DNA from: Paracoccaceae bacterium
GTDB lineage: Bacteria; Pseudomonadota; Alphaproteobacteria; Rhodobacterales; Rhodobacteraceae
Length of the DNA: 64,000 nucleotides
Direction of reading: 5' to 3'
NCBI GenBank assembly: GCA_022823605.1
Contig: JAJEHS010000006.1
Location: forward strand, 1-64,000
Under the pieces are notes generated by a model, which saw nothing but the letters and a program-made list of their open reading frames with translations, searched no databases and was not told the origin of the DNA. This document shows positions 18,460 to 26,601 of this stretch, in pieces. Positions within the stretch are counted from its first letter, which is position 1, and every line of letters starts with the position of its first letter. Position numbers and translations under genes: made by a program.

Positions 18460-19911
18460 TTGTACAAAATCATTCCGGTCGACCCTTTTAACCTGGTCCT
18501 TTTTGGCGGTACAGGTGACCTTGCTCGAAGAGAAATTCTCCCTGGCCTTTACAGAAGGTTTCATGTAGGTCAAATACCTAGTTCTTCAAAAATCATTTGC
18601 GTAGCCAGAAAAAGTTTTGGCAAGCAGGAATTTTCGGATTTTGTAAAAAAGGCCATTACCGAAAACCTAGATCAACATCTGATCGACCAGGATACACTTG
18701 CCCAATTCCTCAGTATGGTAACTTACAAGTCCCTTGATGCAAACAATAATGAGAATTGGGAATCCCTTAAACAGTCCCTGGATTTGTCACTAATTACAGC
18801 CTTCTACCTATCGGTGGGCCCAAGTATATTCAGCAAGATTATCAACAATCTGGATAAATTTGATCTTATCCGGCCAAATTCGAGAATCGTTGTCGAAAAA
18901 CCATTCGGCCACGATTTTGATTCTTCGCGTGAATTGAACAACATTTTGAGCAAAGTATTCAGTGAAAACCAAATCTATCGAATTGACCATTACCTAGGCA
19001 AGGAAACCGTCCAAAATTTGATGGCCCTACGGTTCGGCAACGTGCTTTTTGAACCCCTGTGGAACTCACAATATATTGATCACATACAAATTACTGTGGC
19101 TGAAAAAGGAGGAGTCGAGGGCAGGGGGGAATATTATGACAATTCTGGAGCAATGAGGGACATGGTTCAGAATCATTTGATGCAACTGTTGTGTCTTGTT
19201 GCCATGGAACCGCCCTCCATTTTTTCACCTGATGCCGTCAGGGATGAAAAACTCAAGGTAATCAGGTCTCTTGAGCCACTGCATCATACTGATATTGTCC
19301 TTGGTCAATACGGTTCAATTGGCTCCGAACCCAGTTACAAGGAAGATGCAGGCAATCCAGGAAGTAAAACTGAAAGTTATATTGCCTTGAAGTGTAAAAT
19401 ATCGAACTGGCGTTGGGCCAATACGGCATTTTATCTCAGAACAGGCAAACGTCTCCGAAAGAGGGTCTCGGAAATAGCGGTTGTATTCAAGGATTTGCCC
19501 CACTCGATTTTTCAGGATCACCCCCAAATCAATGGCAATGTATTGGCCATCAGATTACAACCGAATGAGGGGATCAACATGACAGTAACCATCAAGGAGC
19601 CCGGCCCCGGGGGAATGCGCTTGATTGAAGTTCCGCTGGACATGAGTTTCGCCAAATCCCTCAATCAGGAAGTGGGTAACTTAACCAAGGCTTATGAAAG
19701 ATTGATCATGGATGTCATTCGGGGAAACCAAACCCTCTTCATGCGTGGCGATGAAGTGGAAGCAGCTTGGCAATGGACTGACAAGGTGATTTCATGCTGG
19801 GAGAAACACAGAAAGATCCCACAAATATACGATCCATACACAAGCGGTCCCGAAGAAGCTTATATGCTTACCAACAAAGATCAACGAAGATGGCGGGAAA
19901 TAGAAATTTGA
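18460..19911 (+). CDS. zwf: Glucose-6-phosphate 1-dehydrogenase
   Basis: Oxidises glucose 6-phosphate to 6-phosphogluconolactone with NADP, entering the Entner-Doudoroff or pentose phosphate route. The N-terminal dinucleotide site is VLFGGTGDLARREI, the active-site signature is RIDHYLGKETVQNLMALRFGN, and VVEKPFGHD is also present. The 483-residue length is standard. TTG 18460 starts the conserved N-terminus. Its 3' end overlaps pgl by 22 bases, and pgi follows, so a zwf-pgl-pgi operon is likely. The upstream gap (18201-18459) is AT-rich; I see no gene in it. Confidence 0.97.
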   Translation: MYKIIPVDPFNLVLFGGTGDLARREILPGLYRRFHVGQIPSSSKIICVARKSFGKQEFSDFVKKAITENLDQHLIDQDTLAQFLSMVTYKSLDANNNENWESLKQSLDLSLITAFYLSVGPSIFSKIINNLDKFDLIRPNSRIVVEKPFGHDFDSSRELNNILSKVFSENQIYRIDHYLGKETVQNLMALRFGNVLFEPLWNSQYIDHIQITVAEKGGVEGRGEYYDNSGAMRDMVQNHLMQLLCLVAMEPPSIFSPDAVRDEKLKVIRSLEPLHHTDIVLGQYGSIGSEPSYKEDAGNPGSKTESYIALKCKISNWRWANTAFYLRTGKRLRKRVSEIAVVFKDLPHSIFQDHPQINGNVLAIRLQPNEGINMTVTIKEPGPGGMRLIEVPLDMSFAKSLNQEVGNLTKAYERLIMDVIRGNQTLFMRGDEVEAAWQWTDKVISCWEKHRKIPQIYDPYTSGPEEAYMLTNKDQRRWREIEI

Positions 19912-20579
19912 AACTGGTCAGCTACAAAAACGAACAGGAATGGAGAAGAGGAATAACCTCCCAAATCATTAACGCGTTACAGGAGGATACAAGGATTTCC
20001 GATTTTCAAACGCTGGTTGTACCTGGTGGTACCACTCCAGGACCAATATTTGATGATTTGTCGAACTGTGATTTGAATTGGTCCAAGGTTATCGTTGTAC
20101 CCTCAGATGAAAGGTGTGTTCCACTAAATACCCCAAGATCAAATTATTTCCTGATCAAGCAGACCTTGATTAAGAATCGGGCAGTTGATGCTCAAACCAT
20201 TACTCTCTACGATGGGAAAGGTGACTCCCAAGACTTGGAAGAAACAAATAAAAGGATCAGTTCCATTTTGCCCGTTTCTGTATGCGTTCTGGGAATGGGT
20301 GAGGATCTTCACACTGCTTCCCTGTTTCCTGACTCGCCTGAATTAGCTACCGCCGTTACTCCGAATGCTCCAAGTGCAATCAAGGTTTCCGTTCCAACCC
20401 AACCTGAAGACAGAATTACTCTTACACTCAGGGTCTTGATGGAAGCTAAGCATATTCATGTCATCTTCAAGGGAAGGGCAAAAAAGCAAAAGTTGATGGA
20501 AAGTTACAAGATTTCGGAACCAAGGAAAGCTCCAATTCTCAATTTTGCTTCCAAGGCAACGTTTCATTACGTGGAATAA
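19890..20579 (+). CDS. pgl: 6-phosphogluconolactonase
   Basis: Hydrolyses 6-phosphogluconolactone to 6-phosphogluconate, the step after Zwf. It belongs to the DevB/SOL family: VPGGTTPGPIFDDL, VPSDERCVP and CVLGMGEDLHTASLFPDS are the characteristic blocks. The frame is open 32 codons further into zwf, but ATG 19890 gives the normal 229-residue protein and a 22-base overlap. Translationally coupled to zwf; six bases separate it from pgi. Confidence 0.95.
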   Translation: MAGNRNLKLVSYKNEQEWRRGITSQIINALQEDTRISDFQTLVVPGGTTPGPIFDDLSNCDLNWSKVIVVPSDERCVPLNTPRSNYFLIKQTLIKNRAVDAQTITLYDGKGDSQDLEETNKRISSILPVSVCVLGMGEDLHTASLFPDSPELATAVTPNAPSAIKVSVPTQPEDRITLTLRVLMEAKHIHVIFKGRAKKQKLMESYKISEPRKAPILNFASKATFHYVE

Positions 20580-20585
20580 CACCCG

Positions 20586-22172
20586 ATGATCTGGCCAGCA
20601 TTAAAAAAAAGGTGCAATGAAGCATCCAACCGAAGGATTACATCACTCTTTGAAGTTGAATCCAACCGCCTGGCAAATTTCTCAATCGAATGCAATGGAT
20701 TGTATTTTGATTATTCCAAAACCAATATTGATCTATCTACTCGAAACCTGCTAATCCATTTGGCGAGTTCAAAAAACGTTGGTCAATATCGTGAAAGCAT
20801 GTTTGCCGGCGAACAAATCAATTTTACCGAAAACAGATCAGTTCTTCACACACTTGAACGAAACGCTAAGGGACCGGAAATCCTCATTGATGGCAATGCA
20901 ATAAACAAAAAGGTTCAACAGGCCCAAAACAGATTTTTGTCATTTGCCGAAGCAATCAGGAAAGGGCAGGTACTGGCGAGGAATGGTACCAAATTTACCG
21001 ATGTTATCAATATCGGGATCGGTGGCTCTGATTTGGGCCCCAAAATGGTAACCAAAGCCCTTGCTCCGTATGCTGATGGTCCAAGGATACATTTTCTTTC
21101 AAACATTGATGGTGCCCAGACCTTTGATCTGACAAAAGGACTGGATCCAGAAACAACACTTGTCATTGTTGCTTCCAAGACCTTTACAACTTTGGAAACT
21201 ATGACAAATGCCCTTCAGGTAAAGAATTGGTTGGCCGGTTCCCTTGGGGCTGAAGCAGGTAAACACATGTGCGCCATTTCTAACGCAAGGGAGAAATGTT
21301 TGGAGTGGGACATTCCGGAAGAACGAATATTTACCTTCGGTGAATGGGTTGGTGGTCGATATTCAATTTGGTCTGCGATCGGACTGAGTGCAGCAATTGC
21401 CCTTGGCAAGAATAACTTTGAGCAATTTCATGAAGGTGGTAAGAGTATGGATTGCCATTTTCGAACAGCTCCTGCCCATGCCAATCTACCCATGATGCTA
21501 GCCCTAGTTGGCATATGGCATAATCAGATCTGTGGCTATTCGACTAGAGCCGTAATTCCTTATGAGGAAAGAATGGAATATTTCCCAGACTATCTCCAGC
21601 AGCTTGAAATGGAATCCAATGGAAAGGTTGTCAAATTTGATCAATGCGAAATAGAGTTGCCCTCGGGTCCCGTAATCTGGGGTGGGACAGGCACCAATGG
21701 TCAACATGCATATTTTCAGCATCTTCATCACAGTAATATCATCACCCCGTGTGAATTTTTGGTTGGGGCAATGGGGCATGAGAAAGACCTACAAACCCAC
21801 CATGATTACCTGGTTGCCAATTGTCTTGCACAATCCGAAGCACTCATGTACGGAACAGTGTCTGAAGGAAATCAAAATCTTCCTAAATATCGGTATTTTA
21901 ACGGTAATCGCCCTTCAACCACCTTGTTATATAAAAAGCTAACCCCTCATGTTTTGGGTCAACTGATTGCCTTGTATGAACATCGGGTTTTTGTTGAGGG
22001 TGTGATAATAGGAATTAACAGTTTTGATCAGTGGGGAGTAGAGCTAGGTAAGGGTTTGGCCCAGAAGATTTACCCTTCTATAAATGACAAAAACCGCCAA
22101 GAAAGAGGTTTTAGCAAATCACTTGGGGTACTGATTTCGAAAACTCATTACTTCCAAGAAAATTTCGATTGA
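20586..22172 (+). CDS. pgi: Glucose-6-phosphate isomerase
   Basis: Interconverts glucose 6-phosphate and fructose 6-phosphate. Active-site regions are complete: GIGGSDLGPKMV, SKTFTTLETM, GEWVGGRYSIWSAIGL, TNGQHAYFQHLHH and FDQWGVELGKGLA with the catalytic Lys. At 528 residues it is close to the usual length. The last ~25 residues (after KIYPSIND) diverge from the common ending with DSSTNGLI, and the final 25 bases overlap the end of the convergent DprA-like gene. That is where an island boundary would lie. Identity is certain; the altered tail should not affect catalysis. Confidence 0.95.
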   Translation: MIWPALKKRCNEASNRRITSLFEVESNRLANFSIECNGLYFDYSKTNIDLSTRNLLIHLASSKNVGQYRESMFAGEQINFTENRSVLHTLERNAKGPEILIDGNAINKKVQQAQNRFLSFAEAIRKGQVLARNGTKFTDVINIGIGGSDLGPKMVTKALAPYADGPRIHFLSNIDGAQTFDLTKGLDPETTLVIVASKTFTTLETMTNALQVKNWLAGSLGAEAGKHMCAISNAREKCLEWDIPEERIFTFGEWVGGRYSIWSAIGLSAAIALGKNNFEQFHEGGKSMDCHFRTAPAHANLPMMLALVGIWHNQICGYSTRAVIPYEERMEYFPDYLQQLEMESNGKVVKFDQCEIELPSGPVIWGGTGTNGQHAYFQHLHHSNIITPCEFLVGAMGHEKDLQTHHDYLVANCLAQSEALMYGTVSEGNQNLPKYRYFNGNRPSTTLLYKKLTPHVLGQLIALYEHRVFVEGVIIGINSFDQWGVELGKGLAQKIYPSINDKNRQERGFSKSLGVLISKTHYFQENFD

Positions 22173-23518
22173 TACCGTACTGGCCTATTTAACTTTTCAA
22201 TATTGCCTTCTTCAACACCTCGATTTAGCCATACTCTAACCTGTTTGGGAAGCAGGCCTAATTGTTTGACTATATCTTTGATCTGGAGGGGAGTATCACT
22301 TGTCAATCGGTTTAGTTTGTCAAGAAAAAGCTTGAATGGATCAAGCTTAAAATCAACGCAATTAAGTTCGTTGCTTGTGGACACATTAAATAATGATACT
22401 GATTGTAACTCATATCTTACAGGATTAATTCTCTTTTTAAAAACTTCATCTTTTTCACCTCGCTTCAACCATTCATGAATCTGATCAGGGTGTAATTTAA
22501 AATCAGCCTCTATCTTTACCCTTTCTAGCGGTTCTTCTTGAAGGCGTTTCAATATTTTCTTGAGGAATAATTCATAGAAATCCGGTTCTGAATATTCGCT
22601 AGAATCAATTTTCATGAGGTCCTTAATTGAGGAAAGGTTATTCGGAAGCCATACAGCACCCATTTCTAACAAATCCAAATTCCCTGTTTTCTTGAATTCC
22701 TTTTTTTGAACCCATACAGGTATCCATTTGGATTTTAATCCCTCGATAGCACCTGCCCAAGTTCCCCCTTTTCCAGAAGTACTATTCACTACTATTGCTG
22801 CATCAGCCAGACAATAAATATATTTATTTCTGGCCATAGCATTGCCAACATTGAAACCAGATTCTGGATTAAATGGGCTTGTCAATACTAGATCACCTGA
22901 AAGTAAATACTCTCGATACTTCCTTGATAAAGCAGAACGAAGTAAATCGTTTGCAATCACTCCAATTGCCGTACCTTCATTTTCAAGAGTTTCAAGCATT
23001 GCCCCTTCATCAACACCTCTGGCCCCGCCGGAAACAATGGAGTACCCCTGTCTTGCAGCCTCATATCCTAAGACTTTAGTCAAATCCAAATCTTCCTGGT
23101 CTGCATTACGAGACCCCACAACGGCAATTCCACCTTTATTCAAAAGGTTCTGATTCCCATAACCAAAAAGAATAGGGGGAGCTTTGGTACCCAATCGGCG
23201 AATTAATCTAGCAGGATAATCATTGTCTGATTGAGAAATGATCCATAGTCCAGACCTCTGCCACTTTTCAAGTGCAAATCCAAGTGCACCACCCCGGTCC
23301 AATAGGGATTTTATTCTATGATGATCTATTTCGGCCTTTTTCCATTGGCAAGGTAAATACTTTGGATCTTCTTGCAATAATATTGAAGGCGGGAGTTTGT
23401 TTTCTTTCAATTGTTTAGATAAATTTGACCATTCATTAATAGTGAGGGGTTTCTCCTGCTGTTTACCAAACCTTACCGTGAGCAGAATTGTTGCATGAGT
23501 GTCTGAGCTAATATTCAT
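22148..23518 (-). CDS. DprA-like Rossmann-fold protein with duplicated C-terminal module
   Basis: A 456-residue DprA/Smf-type protein. The Rossmann core shows IAVVGSRNA, SIVSGGARGVDEGAM and NAMARNKYIYCLADAAIVV, the sites DprA uses for nucleotide/ssDNA contact, plus TSGKGGTWAGAIEGL. The C-terminus carries two copies of a ~57-residue module (about 317-373 and 397-456), each with a Q-x-WL-x-RG core and ending in PVRY. These resemble the winged-helix tail of DprA. It starts one base after the stop of the RecQ-PRTase gene with AGAGGA upstream, so it is coupled to it. A housekeeping dprA role in transformation is possible, but the partner gene suggests a defence or conflict role. Confidence 0.85.
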   Translation of the reverse strand: MNISSDTHATILLTVRFGKQQEKPLTINEWSNLSKQLKENKLPPSILLQEDPKYLPCQWKKAEIDHHRIKSLLDRGGALGFALEKWQRSGLWIISQSDNDYPARLIRRLGTKAPPILFGYGNQNLLNKGGIAVVGSRNADQEDLDLTKVLGYEAARQGYSIVSGGARGVDEGAMLETLENEGTAIGVIANDLLRSALSRKYREYLLSGDLVLTSPFNPESGFNVGNAMARNKYIYCLADAAIVVNSTSGKGGTWAGAIEGLKSKWIPVWVQKKEFKKTGNLDLLEMGAVWLPNNLSSIKDLMKIDSSEYSEPDFYELFLKKILKRLQEEPLERVKIEADFKLHPDQIHEWLKRGEKDEVFKKRINPVRYELQSVSLFNVSTSNELNCVDFKLDPFKLFLDKLNRLTSDTPLQIKDIVKQLGLLPKQVRVWLNRGVEEGNIEKLNRPVRYQSKFSWK

Positions 23519-23519
23519 A

Positions 23520-25622
23520 TCATCCTCTACCCTTAGAAGTAGCTAGTGCAAGTGGCCAAACTGGTCCACTTCCTGCCCTCCGGAGCAATGCAGCTGCTAT
23601 AGTCATAGTCCACCCTGAATCGATTACATCATCAATTAACAGTACCGCCTCTTTTGATATTGGGGTTTTTATTTCAAACACACCATCCAAATTACTACAT
23701 TGGTGGTAACTGTTTTCTTGAACTTTTTGTGGCTGATTATCTTTCACTTTAATTATGACTGGACTAAAGGGCAAACCGAGTTTTTTTGAAAGACGCTCTG
23801 CAAATCCCGCGACCAATCTTGGTTTCGAATTTGAAGGTATACAAGTTATCCATTTTGGTGCCGGTTGTGGTTGCCATCTACGATATAAGTTAACTACTGC
23901 TTCTACAAGCTTGTCACTATACCACATCTCGTGCTTTCCTTGAAGGACAGAAGTTCCCCATCCTGCGTCTCCCCAAAAGGATAGAATCTTTCCTGCTTGT
24001 GCTTGCTGTGAGATAGAAAATTTCCCCTCGAAACCATAGCTTGGAAAGGCATCAGAAGGTATCCTTCTTTTACTTTTGAGAGGTATCTCTGTAGCAGTTA
24101 AAAATCTCGTTGCACTGGCAAAAAATTCAACATTTTCACTAGGTTGGAATCTTGGTTTGCCGATACATGAACCACATTTACCACATTTGGTCTGTAATTC
24201 GTCGTCTAAGGCCTTTACCAAAAACTCCATCAAGCAACCTTGATGTTTACCATAACTTTGAATTTCTGACCATTCAACTTCTCGCTGATTATTCAGCCAT
24301 TGAATTTTTTCATGATCCATTTGGAAACTAACAGGTGTTCGATACCATTTAGAATCTGAATATATTACTGGTGAGGGAACCATAACCGAAAGAAAATCTA
24401 GAACACGTTTAATTTGATTGGTTTTAAGATTAATTTCCTTAGTCAAATCAACGGTGCTCATACCATCACCCTTACCAAGCGAATCAATTATTGCTTTAAC
24501 CCAACTATCCTTTGGGAAAGCGTTATTTCGAAAATGTTCATGAATTTCTGCATCCTCATTACCAAACATTAGAATTCCATAAGCATTATCGATCCCACGA
24601 CCCGCTCTGCCAACTTGCTGATAGTAAGAAATTATTGAACCCGGAGCTTGAAAATGAATTACAAAACCAAGATCAGGTTTATCGAACCCCATGCTAAGTG
24701 CGGTAGTTGCAACGAGTGCTTTGATTTTGTTGTTGAGTAATTGTCCCTCCAAATCACTTCTATATTGATTTGAATTTCGTCCATCAACACTTTCTACACC
24801 ACTGTAATATGCATAGGCTGATATCCCTTGTTCTTGTAACCAAGTAGAAAGGTTTTCTGCATCTCTTTTCGTTAGTGTATAGATAATTCCAGAACCTGGA
24901 ATAGATCTAATATTCTCAGCAAGCCAAGCCATTCTTGATGCTTGGGATGGTAAATTAAGATTTTGTAACGCAAGTGAATGACGAATTAAAGGGCCTCTTC
25001 GAACCTGAACAAAACCAAGTTGTTCTTTTATGTCCTCTATCACACGTGTATTTGCTGTTGCGGTTGTACCAAGAATCCTTACATTTACGGGCATTTGTCG
25101 CAAAACATTCACTATTTTCCTGTAATTAGGGCGAAAATCGTGCCCCCAGTCAGAGATACAATGGGCTTCATCAACAACAAACAAACCAATATTATCTGTG
25201 ATTTGCGACAAGACTTTTTCAACAAATTCGTTGTTGGAAAGACGTTCGGGGGAGATAAGGACCACATCAACCTTATCTTCAAATATTTTTTCCTCAATTT
25301 GAGACCAATTTTGAGAGTTGGTCGAATTGATTGAAACCGCATTGATACCGTATCTTTTGGCTGTCATAATCTGATTTCGCATCAGTGCAAGCAAAGGTGA
25401 AATAATTAGTGTGGGACCATACCTGTTATCGCGTAGAATTCTAGTAGCAAGAAAGTATACTGTGCTTTTGCCCCAGCCTGTTCGTTGGACTACAAGAGTC
25501 CGTTCCCTTCTGTTGATTATGGCATCAATCGCTTCCCATTGACCTTGACGAAACTCAACATGGTTGTTACCCTCAGCCTTCCTGAGCAGCACAAGGGCAG
25601 AGTGTCTGTCTGTTAATCCCAT
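23520..25622 (-). CDS. RecQ-type helicase fused to a phosphoribosyltransferase domain
   Basis: A 700-residue fusion. Residues 20-370 are a RecQ helicase: Walker A TGWGKST (48-54), DEAHCISDWGHDFRP (151-165), GTTATA, and motif VI QVGRAGRG (336-343). A RecQ-like zinc site follows (HQGC, then CGKCGSC). The last ~150 residues are a type I phosphoribosyltransferase-like domain with the PRPP loop LLIDDVIDSGWT (661-672), resembling ComF-type domains. The RQC/HRDC DNA-binding domains of standard RecQ are replaced. ATG 25622 has GAGG six bases upstream. It heads a two-gene unit with the DprA-like gene. Function is unproven; nucleic-acid unwinding coupled to nucleotide or base chemistry is inferred. Confidence 0.9.
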   Translation of the reverse strand: MGLTDRHSALVLLRKAEGNNHVEFRQGQWEAIDAIINRRERTLVVQRTGWGKSTVYFLATRILRDNRYGPTLIISPLLALMRNQIMTAKRYGINAVSINSTNSQNWSQIEEKIFEDKVDVVLISPERLSNNEFVEKVLSQITDNIGLFVVDEAHCISDWGHDFRPNYRKIVNVLRQMPVNVRILGTTATANTRVIEDIKEQLGFVQVRRGPLIRHSLALQNLNLPSQASRMAWLAENIRSIPGSGIIYTLTKRDAENLSTWLQEQGISAYAYYSGVESVDGRNSNQYRSDLEGQLLNNKIKALVATTALSMGFDKPDLGFVIHFQAPGSIISYYQQVGRAGRGIDNAYGILMFGNEDAEIHEHFRNNAFPKDSWVKAIIDSLGKGDGMSTVDLTKEINLKTNQIKRVLDFLSVMVPSPVIYSDSKWYRTPVSFQMDHEKIQWLNNQREVEWSEIQSYGKHQGCLMEFLVKALDDELQTKCGKCGSCIGKPRFQPSENVEFFASATRFLTATEIPLKSKRRIPSDAFPSYGFEGKFSISQQAQAGKILSFWGDAGWGTSVLQGKHEMWYSDKLVEAVVNLYRRWQPQPAPKWITCIPSNSKPRLVAGFAERLSKKLGLPFSPVIIKVKDNQPQKVQENSYHQCSNLDGVFEIKTPISKEAVLLIDDVIDSGWTMTIAAALLRRAGSGPVWPLALATSKGRG

Positions 25623-25649
25623 TAATACCTCAATTTATCGAATAGTTTA

Positions 25650-25722
25650 CTATTGGGTAACAATAGGCATTAAAAAAACAAAAAGCACCTTTGTTTTCTG
25701 CAGAAATGTTTTTAGTATACTA
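25650..25722. promoter_or_regulatory. Palindrome cluster between the divergent RecQ-PRTase and HTH genes
   Basis: Three inverted repeats lie in the 191-base divergent gap: CTATTG/CAATAG with a five-base loop (25650-25666), the perfect 12-base TTTCTGCAGAAA (25695-25706), and the perfect 10-base TAGTATACTA (25713-25722), which contains a TATACT -10-like hexamer. Such sites are good operator candidates for the neighbouring helix-turn-helix protein. Binding is an inference. Confidence 0.45.
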
Positions 25723-25768
25723 CTGCCGATAACACACTCGAGCGCTAGTCAAGGATGTTAAATAGAAC

Positions 25769-25796
25769 TTGACAAACTGAACAAATATATTAAGCT
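25769..25796 (+). promoter_or_regulatory. Candidate promoter for the HTH regulator gene
   Basis: A consensus -35 TTGACA (25769-25774) is followed after 16 bases by TAAGCT (25791-25796), a poor -10. Transcription would start within about 10-15 bases of the ATG at 25814, giving a very short leader. The perfect -35 is the main support. Confidence 0.4.
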
Positions 25797-25813
25797 TATG
25801 TTCAGGTCCAAAA

Positions 25814-26380
25814 ATGGAAAATGATATGTTAGAAACAGTATTAAATCCTGAACAAGAATCTTTCCAAATCAAAGGTCTCAGAGGAATTTCACGCTCCGCC
25901 AAAAATTTTCTGCAACTGCATCCAAAGCATGCTGAGTTAGTTGTCAAGATTGCACTGGAAACTGCTGCCAGTTTACAAAGTGATTTTACTGCTGATGATG
26001 ATGTTCCCGATGCGTTGAAACCATATGTACTCGTGGAACATTATGACAAAGATATTATCGGTGTTACTGAAGCTTCAAAACGCTTGAGGGTCTCACGGAC
26101 AACTGTTTATGATTGGATCAACAAAGGCTTGTTACTCTCTTGGAATAAAACGAAAAGAGGGAAAAGGATTCCAGCTGAGCAAATCCTTGGGGAAGGTCAA
26201 ATAATTAAGGGGATTGATAAAGTAACCAAGATTGTTGGAAATCCAATTAATACTTGGGTATACCTGTCTAACAAGATGTCTTTTTCAGATTGTTTTGCTC
26301 GCCCTATTGACTTGCTGAAAGAAGGTAGAGTTGAAGAAGTTCTAGGTTTAGCAGCAGGATATGGCTCAATCCCTACATAA
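25814..26380 (+). CDS. Helix-turn-helix protein with MbcA/ParS-like C-terminal tail
   Basis: A 188-residue protein. Residues 81-110 contain an excisionase/MerR-type helix-turn-helix (GVTEASKRLRVSRTTVYDWI) followed by a basic wing (KTKRGKRIP). The C-terminus (about 140-188, NTWVYLSN, then PIDLLKEGRVEEVLGLA) resembles the DUF2384/MbcA-ParS-Xre toxin-binding domain. Proteins of that class are usually antitoxins paired with RES or similar toxins, yet no small toxin gene adjoins. It is divergent from the RecQ-PRTase/DprA unit, which suggests autoregulation and control of that unit. Domain calls are by eye. Confidence 0.8.
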   Translation: MENDMLETVLNPEQESFQIKGLRGISRSAKNFLQLHPKHAELVVKIALETAASLQSDFTADDDVPDALKPYVLVEHYDKDIIGVTEASKRLRVSRTTVYDWINKGLLLSWNKTKRGKRIPAEQILGEGQIIKGIDKVTKIVGNPINTWVYLSNKMSFSDCFARPIDLLKEGRVEEVLGLAAGYGSIPT

Positions 26381-26601
26381 CAGTATGAGTGTTTAAACCA
26401 AACTTCGGATTAAAACACTTCTGCAAAGTAGAACGCTTCCTCCCAGTTATCGAATCATTCCCTCAAAGTATGAAAATACACCTTTGGGTACCATTCCAGC
26501 CAATTCTAGATTTTGCACCTACAATTCTAATTTTTCGATCTTATATGCAGCATCCGACTTCTCCACCGCATTTATTGAAGATTTCACCTTATGAAATCGA
26601 T

